Shown piece by piece: positions 1 through 5,694 of a stretch of 5,694 nt of DNA. A program made the position numbers and the translations under genes. How positions within the stretch are numbered: the first letter of the stretch is position 1; each line of letters begins with the position of its first letter. The notes beneath the pieces are model-generated. The model saw only the letters and a list, made by a program, of their open reading frames with translations. It was not told the DNA's origin and ran no database searches. The stretch is from JBFGCA01 sp041567315 (GTDB lineage: Bacteria; Acidobacteriota; Thermoanaerobaculia; Multivoradales; JAHEKO01), in contig JBFGCA010000184.1 of the NCBI GenBank assembly GCA_041567315.1, forward strand, positions 1-5,694. The letters are read 5' to 3'.

Positions 1-1
1 C

Positions 2-1198
2 CGGCCGGGCTCGTGGGCGCGGCTGGCGGCGGCCCTGGCCATCGACCTGGGTGGTCTGGCGGCGGGGGTGGCGGCGGCGCTGACCGCCGCCGCCGGCGGC
101 TGGCCGGTGGCGCTGGTGCTGCTGGCGGCGCCGGCGCTGGTCGCCGCCGACGCCGCCCGCAACGTCGGGCTGCGCCATCGGGCGGTGGCGCAGGCGGGCG
201 AGCTGTGGCGGGTCACCCACGCCGCCCACCGGATGGCGGCCGGCCCCGGCGGTGCCCGCGAGGTGGCGGCGCAGGTGCTGCTCGAGTGCCGCAGCGTGGT
301 GCCGGTGGGCTGGTTCCAGCTCGAGCTGCGCGAGGCCGACGAGAGCTGGAGCTGCTTTTCGGCCGGGCCGGGCGGCGAGCCGCCGGTCGTGGGCGAGGCG
401 CAGCCGGCCGAGTCGCCGCCGGCGCTGCCGGGCATCCATCGCCGCTCGGCCTGGCGGGTCCTCGACCGGCGGTTGAAGGTCGAGGAGGACGTCGTCGGGC
501 GGCTGCGGCTGTGGTGCGATCCCCGCAAGCTCGAGCCCACCGCCGTCGAGCTGCTCGACGCGCTGCTGCCGCAGATCGCGATCTCGGTGCATCGGGCGCT
601 GCTCGACCGCCGCAGCCGCCAGGACCCGCTCACCGGTCTGGCCGACCGCGGCGAGCTGGAGGCGCAGCTCGAGCGGGCGTTCGCCGAGAGCCGCGACGAG
701 GGCCGGCCGCTGGCGGTGGTGATGTGCGACCTCGACCGTTTCAAGCGGATCAACGACCGCTGGGGCCACGACGTCGGCGACCGCGCCCTGCGCGAGGTGG
801 CGAGCGTGCTCGAGGCTCATCGGCGCGAGGGCGACGTCTGCTGCCGCTACGGCGGCGAGGAGTTCGCGGTCATCCTCGGGCGCACCGATGGCGCCACCGC
901 CCAGCGGGTGGCCGAGCGCCTGCGGGTCGAGGTCGAGCGCTGCGTCTTCCTCCACCAGGGGCGGCGGATCCCGCTGCGGATGAGCGCCGGAGTGGCCGCC
1001 TACCCCGAGCTGCCGGTGCGGCAGGGGCGCGAGCTGCTGGTGCTGGCCGACGAGGCGCTGCTCAAGGCCAAGCGCGGCGGCCGCAACTGCAGCCTGCTCC
1101 ACCTCGGCGACGGCCGCTTCAAGACCGCCGACGGCGCCCTCGAAGGCGACGACGAAGAGGCGCCGCCGGTCGTCGAGCCGCCGACCCTTTTCGCCTAG
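2..1198 (+). CDS. Membrane-anchored GAF-like/GGDEF diguanylate cyclase, 5'-truncated
   Basis: This protein probably makes cyclic di-GMP from two GTP at the inner face of the cytoplasmic membrane. The frame is open to the left edge, so the N-terminus is probably missing; 398 codons are visible. A GTG at 68 could serve as a start, but the hydrophobic run crosses it, which argues for an upstream start. Numbering from that GTG: about two hydrophobic Ala/Leu/Val segments end near residue 35, residues 50-180 look like a GAF-type sensor (weak call), and the GGDEF domain starts at DPLTGL (residue 186). The domain has the metal-binding CDLDRFKRIND segment (metal Asp codons 728-736) and an intact YGGEEF loop at 848-865. 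An RxxD product-inhibition site (REGD, 824-835) lies five residues before GGEEF, so feedback inhibition is likely. There is no EAL domain. The tail is acidic (EGDDEE). The stop faces the trkH stop 19 bases away. Domain call is firm; the sensed signal is unknown. Confidence 0.93.
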   Translation, partial: RPGSWARLAAALAIDLGGLAAGVAAALTAAAGGWPVALVLLAAPALVAADAARNVGLRHRAVAQAGELWRVTHAAHRMAAGPGGAREVAAQVLLECRSVVPVGWFQLELREADESWSCFSAGPGGEPPVVGEAQPAESPPALPGIHRRSAWRVLDRRLKVEEDVVGRLRLWCDPRKLEPTAVELLDALLPQIAISVHRALLDRRSRQDPLTGLADRGELEAQLERAFAESRDEGRPLAVVMCDLDRFKRINDRWGHDVGDRALREVASVLEAHRREGDVCCRYGGEEFAVILGRTDGATAQRVAERLRVEVERCVFLHQGRRIPLRMSAGVAAYPELPVRQGRELLVLADEALLKAKRGGRNCSLLHLGDGRFKTADGALEGDDEEAPPVVEPPTLFA

Positions 1199-1213
1199 CG
1201 GTGGGCGCCACCG
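1199..1213. terminator. Small hairpin between convergent stops, possible bidirectional terminator
   Basis: A perfect 6-bp inverted repeat, CGGTGG / CCACCG with a 3-base GCG spacer, starts directly after the cyclase stop codon. It fills most of the 19 bases between that stop and the trkH stop. Neither side has a T-tract, so it is not a canonical intrinsic terminator. It could still stall polymerase or protect both 3' ends. In DNA this GC-rich, short inverted repeats also arise by chance. Confidence 0.3.
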
Positions 1214-1217
1214 TCCC

Positions 1218-2699
1218 TCAGCGCCGCCAGAAGGCGCGGGTCAAGAGGGCGGCGATCGAGTAGATCTCCAGCCGCCCGAGCCACATCAGCAGCACCATCA
1301 GCAGCTTGTCCCAGGCCATGAAGAAGGCGTAGTTCTGGGTCGGCCCCACCGCCGCCAGGCCGGGGCCGACGTTGCCGATGGTGGCGGCGGTGGCGGTGGC
1401 GGTGGTCACCAGGTCGGGCCCGGCAAAGCTCAGCAGCAGGGTGGCCGCCCCCCAGATGCTGAGATACAGGATGAAGAAGCCGGCGACGCTCCGCACCACC
1501 TCGTCGGGCACCGCCTTGCCGCCCACGAACACCCGCAGCACGGTGTTGGGGCTGAACATGATCCGCATCTCGCGGACCGCCGAGCGCAGCCCGATGACCA
1601 TCCGCATCACCTTCATCGAGCCGGCCGTGGAGCCGGCGCAGCCGCCGACGAACATCAGCCCCACCAGCAGCATGCGGCTGAACACCGGCCAGGCGTCGAA
1701 GTCGGCGGTGGCGAAGCCGGTGGTGGTGGTGATGGAGACCACCTGGAAGGCGGCGTCGAGCGCCGCCCGCGGCAGCGTCGCCGCGGCCGCCAGCCAGCCC
1801 TCTCCGGCCGGCTGGTAGACGCCCTTGCGGACCAGGTCCCAGGCCACGATCGCCGTCGCCCCCAGCAGGATCTGGAGGTAGAGGCGGAACTCGGGGTCGC
1901 GGTAGAGGTTCCAGCCGCGGCGGCGCCGCAGCCCGTAGAACAGCGAGAAGTTGGTCCCGGCCAGCACCATGAAGACGATGACGATCACGTCCACCAGCGG
2001 GGAGTCGAAGGCCGCCACCGAGGCGTTGCGCGGCGAGAACCCGCCGGTCGACATGGTCGAGAAGGTGTGGGTCAGGGCGTCGTACAGGTCCAGCCCCGCG
2101 GCCAGCAGGAGCACCGTCTGGGCGCCGGTCAGCGCCAGGTAGAGCCGCCACAGGGTGGCCGCGGTGTCGTGGATCCGCGGCTGCAGCGACTCGGCGGTGG
2201 GCCCCGGCACCTCGAGCTTGTAGAGGAAGCGGGCGCCCGGCCCGAGGTCGGGGAGCAGGGCCACGAAGAGGACGATGATCCCCATGCCGCCCAGCCACTG
2301 GGTGAAGCTGCGCCAGAACAGGATCGCCCGGCCGTGGGCCTCGATGTCGGTCATCACCGAGGCGCCGGTGGTGGTGAACCCGGAGGCCGACTCGAACAGG
2401 CAGTCGACCAGGTGGGGGAAGGTGCCGTCCAGCAGATAGGGCAGGGCGCCGAACACCGAGGCCAGCACCCAGCCGCCGACCACGATGAGGATGCCCTCGC
2501 GGCGGTAGAGGTTGTGCGGCGGGCCGCCGAGCACCACCATCACGGTGCCGCACAGGGCGGTGACCAGCGCCGAGACCGCGAAGACCCCGGCCGTCTCCCC
2601 CTCGCCGTAGACCACCGCGCACAGCGCCGGGGCCAGCTCGGTGGCGGCGAGGATCAGCGTCAGCTGGCCCAGGAAGCGAAGCGCGGCGCGCAGGTTCAT
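1218..2699 (-). CDS. trkH: TrkH-family potassium uptake channel subunit
   Basis: This is the inner-membrane pore subunit of a Trk potassium uptake system, 493 residues, a normal full length for TrkH. All four pore loops of the family are visible: SGFTTTGAS (106-114), STMSTGGFS (214-222), ITTTTGF (323-329) and TIGNVGPGL (440-448). Each keeps its filter glycine. The conserved QWLGGMGII (134-142), the gating-loop motif GGCAGSTAGSMK (352-363) and the C-terminal WLGRLEIY (473-480) are also present. The ATG at 2699 is chosen because it begins the usual TrkH N-terminus. A GTG at 2783 would add 28 residues of non-TrkH sequence and lies upstream of the likely -10 box. No clear Shine-Dalgarno precedes the ATG. 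The partner TrkA, a cytosolic nucleotide-binding subunit, is not in the window. KtrB is the nearest alternative, but the GNVGPGL form of loop four favours TrkH. Confidence 0.95.
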   Translation of the reverse strand: MNLRAALRFLGQLTLILAATELAPALCAVVYGEGETAGVFAVSALVTALCGTVMVVLGGPPHNLYRREGILIVVGGWVLASVFGALPYLLDGTFPHLVDCLFESASGFTTTGASVMTDIEAHGRAILFWRSFTQWLGGMGIIVLFVALLPDLGPGARFLYKLEVPGPTAESLQPRIHDTAATLWRLYLALTGAQTVLLLAAGLDLYDALTHTFSTMSTGGFSPRNASVAAFDSPLVDVIVIVFMVLAGTNFSLFYGLRRRRGWNLYRDPEFRLYLQILLGATAIVAWDLVRKGVYQPAGEGWLAAAATLPRAALDAAFQVVSITTTTGFATADFDAWPVFSRMLLVGLMFVGGCAGSTAGSMKVMRMVIGLRSAVREMRIMFSPNTVLRVFVGGKAVPDEVVRSVAGFFILYLSIWGAATLLLSFAGPDLVTTATATAATIGNVGPGLAAVGPTQNYAFFMAWDKLLMVLLMWLGRLEIYSIAALLTRAFWRR

Positions 2700-2733
2700 G
2701 AAGGAGTCCGGGGAAGCCGATGGGGCGGCGACG

Positions 2734-2739
2734 ATTCTA
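2734..2739 (-). promoter_or_regulatory. Candidate -10 box for trkH
   Basis: Read on the minus strand, TAGAAT matches the sigma-70 consensus TATAAT at five of six positions and is followed by CG. It would start a transcript near 2727, giving a leader of about 28 bases before the ATG at 2699. No good -35 hexamer lies 16-18 bases upstream. The box stands out as AT-rich in very GC-rich surroundings. Confidence 0.4.
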
Positions 2740-2762
2740 GCTAGTGCGGCGTGACCTCGCGC

Positions 2763-2791
2763 TTCCCTGGCCGGCGGCCGCACGGTATGAT
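2763..2791 (+). promoter_or_regulatory. Candidate promoter of the TonB-dependent receptor gene
   Basis: TATGAT at 2786-2791 matches the -10 consensus at four of six positions and is followed by CG. A weak TTCCCT (3 of 6) lies at 2763-2768 with 17-base spacing. Transcription would begin near 2798, leaving a leader of about 38 bases. The spacer contains an 11-base near-palindrome (GGCCG-G-CGGCC, 2769-2779) that could be an operator or chance GC structure. Confidence 0.4.
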
Positions 2792-2822
2792 CGCGGGCAA
2801 CAAACCGGGGCTCGAACCAACC

Positions 2823-2830
2823 AGGGAGGG
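2823..2830 (+). promoter_or_regulatory. Ribosome binding site of the TonB-dependent receptor gene
   Basis: AGGGAGGG contains GGAGG six bases before the ATG at 2836, good Shine-Dalgarno spacing. It fixes the receptor start and is the only strong ribosome binding site visible in the window. Confidence 0.8.
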
Positions 2831-2835
2831 CAACT

Positions 2836-5277
2836 ATGGGTACTTCGCGATACCTGTGCGTCCTGCCGGCGGCCGCTCTGCTCGCCGCCGCACCGATCCT
2901 CGCCCAGGGTCACGGGCGGGTCGAAGGCCGCCTCAGCCGCGCCAACGGCGCCGGCGTCGGCGGCGTCAGCGTGGTGGTCAACGAGGCCGGGCTCGCCCAG
3001 CTGACCGACAACAACGGTGACTACCGGTTCTCGACCGTGCCGGTGGGTACCTATTCCGTCACCTTCACGCTCGGCGACAACGCCGCCACAGAAGAGGGGG
3101 TGGAGGTCGCCGCCGGCTCGATCACCCGCCTCGACAAAGCGGTCGACTGGGAGATCAGCTTCGCCGAGACCATCACCGTCACCTCGGCCTCGCGCCGGGT
3201 GGAGCGGATCGTCGAGGCGCCGGCCGCGGTGACCCTGGTCACCGCCCAGGAGGTCGAGCGCCAGGCCGCGCACGGCCAGCTCCCCAAGCTGCTCGAGTTC
3301 ACCCCCGGCGCCGAGGTGACCCAGAGCGGCATCTACGACTACAACCTCAACACCCGCGGCTTCAACAGCTCGCTCAACCGGCGGGTGGCGACCATCATCG
3401 ACGGCCGCGACACCTCGATTCCCTTCCTCGGCGCCCAGGAGTGGGCGGCGATCGCCTTCCCGCTGGACGACCTGCAGAGCCTGGAGCTGGTGCGCGGCCC
3501 CAGCGCCGCGCTCTACGGCGCCAACGCCTCGAGCGGCGTGCTCAACCTGGTGACCAAGGCGCCGCGCTACGCCCGCGGCGGCCATTTGCGGCTCACCGGC
3601 GGCGAGCTGTCCACCTTGAACGCCGACCTGCGCTGGGCGGGAGGCCTGGGCAGCGACTGGTACGCCAAGCTGATCGGCGGCTACCGCAGCCACGGCACCT
3701 TCACGGTCTCGCGCCGCGGCTTCGCCGAGTACGCGGTGCCCTGTCCGGCGCCGGTGGACTGCCTGCCCCAGGAGGCGGTGGGGCTCAACCCGTTCGACGA
3801 CGACGAGATCTTCTTCGGCGGTCTGCGCTTCGACAAGTACCTGGCCAACGGCAGCTCGCTCACCTTCGAGGGCGGCCAGGCCGCGATCGAGGGGCCCGTC
3901 ATCCAGACCGGCATCGGCCGCGTGCAGCTGGCCGACGTCGAGCGGCCATGGGCGCGTTTCAACTTCAACACCGACCACTGGAACGTGCTGGGCGTCTACA
4001 CCGCTCGCGACGCGCCCCGGCAGACGGCGCTCGCCGCCGGCACCAACCTGGCGCTCGACACCGAGCGGATCGGCGTCGAGGTGCAGGGCAACTGGGCCCT
4101 TGGCGACAAGGGCCGGGTGGTGGGCGGCGTCTCCTACACCGAGGAGGACATCGACAGCGCCGATCCGCGGACCGGCCGCCAGACCCTGCTCTTCGAGCCG
4201 GTCGACGCCGACAAGCAGGCGGTCTTCGCGCAGCTCGACTGGCAGGTGGCCGAGAAGGTCAAGCTGGTGCTGGCGGGGCGCTACGACGACAGCTCGCTCC
4301 ACGACGCCCAGTTCTCGCCCAAGGGCTCGGTGGTGTTCTCGATCAACCCCAACAACACGGTGCGGCTGACCTACAACGAGGCCTTCCAGGTCGCCAACTA
4401 CTCCGAGTTCTTCCTCCAGGCCAACGCCGCGCCACCGGTCAACCTGAGCTTCTTCGAGGCCGCCTGCGCCCCCTTCGGGATCTCCTGCGGCTTCGCTCCG
4501 GGCCCCACCCGGGTGCTGGCCCTGGGCAACAAGGACCTGGAGCTCGAGGAGGTCAAGACCTTCGAGATCGGCTACAGCGGCATCCTCGGCGGCAAGGCGT
4601 TCCTGACGGTGGACTACTACAACAGCGAGAACACCAACTTCATCACCGACCTGCTGCCGCAGCTCGGCACCAGCCTCGGCCGGATCAACAACAACTTCCT
4701 GTTCTACCGTCCGCCGGCGGCGCTGCCGGCGCCGGCCGCACAGGCGCTGCTGGCCGCCATCTTCCAGGCCATCCAGCTCAACCCGCTGCTCGCCGTGCTC
4801 TCCAACAACCTCGACGGCACCCCGATCCTGGCGGCGGCCTCCTACACCAACTTCGGCGACGTCGACACCCAGGGTGCGGACCTGGGGCTCAACTACTACT
4901 TCGGCGACGGCTGGAACTTCTCGTTCTCCTACTCCTGGTTCGACTTCGACATCCAGAGCGCCGATCCCACCCTGCGCAACATCCTGCTCCCCAACTCGCC
5001 GGAGACCAAGGGCAGCGTCGGGGTGGTCTACACCGCGGACCGCTGGGACGGCAGCGCCAGCGCCCGCTGGTCGGACGGCTTCCGCTGGGCGGTGGGGCCC
5101 TTCCAGGGCGACGTCGACTCCTACACCACGGTCGACCTGGTCGGCAACTACGTCGTCAACGACGCCATCAAGCTGGGCCTCAACGTCGCCAACCTGTTCG
5201 ACGACGAGCACTGGGAGTCCTTCGGCGGCGACCTGCTGGGCCGCCGCGCCCTGGGCAGCGTGACCTTCTCCTGGTAG
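2836..5277 (+). CDS. TonB-dependent outer-membrane receptor with carboxypeptidase-regulatory-like domain
   Basis: This 813-residue protein should import an unidentified ligand across the outer membrane using TonB-ExbBD energy. Residues 1-23 form a signal peptide, with likely cleavage at ILA|Q. Residues 27-100 form a carboxypeptidase-regulatory-like beta-sandwich (GRVEGRLS, then DNNGDYRFSTVPVGTYSV). A TonB-box-like stretch, ETITVTSA, lies at 111-118. The plug spans about 122-244, with the family signature LVRGPSAALYGANASSGVLN. The rest is a 22-strand-type barrel ending near NLFDDEHW, and the final residue is Trp, an accepted aromatic outer-membrane sorting end. Two close cysteine pairs (C303/C309 and C544/C551) probably close extracellular loops. 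Residues 626-665 are an unusual hydrophobic Ala/Pro/Leu insert. The start is supported by a strong ribosome binding site. No TonB or ExbBD gene is present. Neighbours do not reveal the substrate; iron chelates, cobalamin, glycans or peptides all remain possible. Confidence 0.95.
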   Translation: MGTSRYLCVLPAAALLAAAPILAQGHGRVEGRLSRANGAGVGGVSVVVNEAGLAQLTDNNGDYRFSTVPVGTYSVTFTLGDNAATEEGVEVAAGSITRLDKAVDWEISFAETITVTSASRRVERIVEAPAAVTLVTAQEVERQAAHGQLPKLLEFTPGAEVTQSGIYDYNLNTRGFNSSLNRRVATIIDGRDTSIPFLGAQEWAAIAFPLDDLQSLELVRGPSAALYGANASSGVLNLVTKAPRYARGGHLRLTGGELSTLNADLRWAGGLGSDWYAKLIGGYRSHGTFTVSRRGFAEYAVPCPAPVDCLPQEAVGLNPFDDDEIFFGGLRFDKYLANGSSLTFEGGQAAIEGPVIQTGIGRVQLADVERPWARFNFNTDHWNVLGVYTARDAPRQTALAAGTNLALDTERIGVEVQGNWALGDKGRVVGGVSYTEEDIDSADPRTGRQTLLFEPVDADKQAVFAQLDWQVAEKVKLVLAGRYDDSSLHDAQFSPKGSVVFSINPNNTVRLTYNEAFQVANYSEFFLQANAAPPVNLSFFEAACAPFGISCGFAPGPTRVLALGNKDLELEEVKTFEIGYSGILGGKAFLTVDYYNSENTNFITDLLPQLGTSLGRINNNFLFYRPPAALPAPAAQALLAAIFQAIQLNPLLAVLSNNLDGTPILAAASYTNFGDVDTQGADLGLNYYFGDGWNFSFSYSWFDFDIQSADPTLRNILLPNSPETKGSVGVVYTADRWDGSASARWSDGFRWAVGPFQGDVDSYTTVDLVGNYVVNDAIKLGLNVANLFDDEHWESFGGDLLGRRALGSVTFSW

Positions 5278-5294
5278 CTCTCGGCAACAACTGA

Positions 5295-5345
5295 CGGAAC
5301 CGGCCGGCGGGCGGCGTCCAGCCGCCTGCCGGCCTCCGCGTTCCG
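5295..5345 (+). terminator. Long GC-rich hairpin after the receptor gene, likely transcription end
   Basis: The core stem pairs 5302-5315 (GGCCGGCGGGCGGC) with 5321-5334 (GCCGCCTGCCGGCC): 14 pairs with a single G-U and a five-base GTCCA loop. An outer arm, CGGAAC (5295-5300) with GTTCCG (5340-5345), closes a second perfect 6-bp stem across a small asymmetric bulge. It begins 17 bases after the receptor stop, a typical terminator position. No T-tract follows, so it may act as a pause site, a Rho-assisted end or a 3'-end stabiliser. Confidence 0.55.
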
Positions 5346-5392
5346 GTCGCCGATCGGGCGTCGGGCCGGTCAAGCGAGCGCCGCCGGGCCGC

Positions 5393-5410
5393 GCGGCCGG
5401 TGCCGGCCGC
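5393..5410. repeat. Perfect 8-bp inverted repeat
   Basis: GCGGCCGG and CCGGCCGC flank a two-base TG centre. As RNA it would form a hairpin with a small loop after the inner pairs open. As DNA it is a near-palindrome about 20 bases before the candidate -10 box of the next gene, so it might be an operator. Local GC richness makes chance occurrence plausible. Confidence 0.35.
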
Positions 5411-5431
5411 ATGGGCCTGGAAGCGTCCTGC

Positions 5432-5437
5432 TAGCAT
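5432..5437 (+). promoter_or_regulatory. Candidate -10 box of the last gene
   Basis: TAGCAT matches four of six -10 consensus positions and is followed by CG, as at the two other promoters proposed here. Transcription would begin near 5444, leaving a leader of about 37 bases before the ATG at 5481. No recognisable -35 hexamer lies at normal spacing. It suggests the last gene is transcribed separately from the receptor gene. Confidence 0.35.
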
Positions 5438-5480
5438 CGTTGTCCTCGCCGGGCAGTGCCTTCCCGCCGGCCTCCCAGCA

Positions 5481-5694
5481 ATGAGCGGGCCCAGATTCGT
5501 CGCGTCGTGCTACGTCGCGGCGCTGATGTTGGCGGCGGCTCCGCTCGCGGCCCAGCCGCCCACGATCCGCGTCGGGGTGGTGGTGGACGGCCCCTGGCCC
5601 GGCAACGACGAGGTGCGCGCCCTCACCATCGAGGAGGTCCGCACCCTCACCGAGGGCGAGTTCGACGTCCGGTTCCCGGAGGAGATCTATCTCG
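5481..5694 (+). CDS. Secreted envelope protein, 3'-truncated; possibly periplasmic-binding or TolC-type
   Basis: Seventy-one codons are visible before the window ends. Residues 1-24 form a signal peptide: an Arg-containing start, a hydrophobic Val/Ala/Leu core, and a PLAA|Q cleavage site. The mature part begins with a short beta strand (TIRVGVVVDG), then PWPGNDEV, a helical acidic stretch and GEFDVRFPEE. The IRVGVVVDG opening followed by a helix resembles the first strand and helix of periplasmic substrate-binding folds. From memory, similar N-termini occur on some TolC-like outer-membrane efflux proteins, but the visible part cannot decide. ATG 5481 is chosen because no in-frame ATG or GTG occurs between it and the candidate promoter and a signal peptide follows directly. 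No good Shine-Dalgarno is seen. It lies 203 bases after the receptor gene on the same strand. That the gene encodes an exported protein is well supported; its function is not. Confidence 0.8.
   Translation, partial: MSGPRFVASCYVAALMLAAAPLAAQPPTIRVGVVVDGPWPGNDEVRALTIEEVRTLTEGEFDVRFPEEIYL

Noticed and set aside
13..1263. A 416-codon plus-strand open frame overlapping the cyclase gene
   Set aside because: The product is almost wholly Gly, Arg, Ala and Pro, and it is a frame shadow of the GGDEF gene, which has intact catalytic motifs in its own frame.
1370..1410. A GGTGGCGGTGGCGGTGGC-like tandem repeat
   Set aside because: It is the reverse complement of Ala/Thr-rich TrkH codons just before pore loop four (residues 431-440) and is explained by coding sequence, not by a separate repeat element.
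1195..2622. A 475-codon minus-strand open frame overlapping trkH
   Set aside because: It is rich in Arg, Gly and His, without membrane segments, and shadows the trkH frame, which has all four pore loops.
2700..2783. An N-terminal extension of TrkH starting at the GTG at 2783
   Set aside because: The added 28 residues are Ala/Arg/Pro-rich and unlike TrkH. The extension also covers the likely trkH -10 box, so a transcript starting there could not encode it.
3441..5294. A 617-codon plus-strand open frame inside the receptor gene
   Set aside because: The Arg/Gly/Gln-rich composition and lack of any motif mark it as an alternate-frame shadow of the receptor.
2737..5412. An 891-codon open frame on the minus strand opposite the whole receptor gene
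   Set aside because: Its translation is a low-complexity run of Val, Glu, Gly, Ala, Gln and Arg with no domain, signal peptide or membrane segment. It is what the antisense of a strongly GC3-biased gene gives. The plus-strand receptor explains the region fully.
1..5694. CRISPR arrays, tRNA or rRNA genes, insertion-sequence ends, phage genes or toxin-antitoxin pairs
   Set aside because: No regularly spaced repeats, cloverleaf-like segments, transposase motifs or paired terminal repeats were seen on reading. Nearly all of the window is covered by the four genes.

Overview
This 5.7 kb window is very GC-rich and densely coded. It carries four protein genes, two of them cut by the window edges. 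A TonB-dependent outer-membrane receptor and a signal-peptide protein show that the host is a Gram-negative (diderm) bacterium. The extreme GC bias, and the carboxypeptidase-regulatory-like domain fused in front of the receptor plug, fit an environmental high-GC lineage such as Acidobacteriota (Thermoanaerobaculia-like). That placement is inference from style and could not be tested here. No RNA gene, CRISPR array, insertion sequence or phage gene was seen.

Layout: (1) 2-1198, plus strand: the 3' part of a membrane-anchored diguanylate cyclase with a GAF-like region and an intact GGEEF active site. (2) 1199-1217: a 19-base convergent gap that is mostly a small perfect hairpin. (3) 1218-2699, minus strand: a complete TrkH-type potassium channel subunit with all four pore loops. 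(4) 2700-2835: a divergent promoter region between trkH and the receptor gene. (5) 2836-5277, plus strand: a complete 813-residue TonB-dependent receptor with signal peptide, regulatory-like domain, TonB box, plug and beta-barrel. (6) 5278-5480: an intergenic stretch with a long GC-rich hairpin, a second inverted repeat and a likely promoter. (7) 5481-5694, plus strand: the first 71 codons of a secreted protein that runs off the end.

The genes do not form one pathway. The cyclase and trkH converge and trkH and the receptor diverge, so each is probably its own transcription unit. The receptor and the last gene share a strand, but about 200 bases with a terminator-like hairpin and a separate -10-like box lie between them. 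Both act in the cell envelope, so a shared transport role is possible but unproven. TrkH normally needs a TrkA regulatory subunit, and none is encoded here.

The most useful less obvious signals are a shared TAnnATCG box at the three visible gene starts, the hairpins at the two transcription-unit ends, and an unusual hydrophobic insert inside the receptor barrel. I found no convincing evidence of a previously undescribed system.
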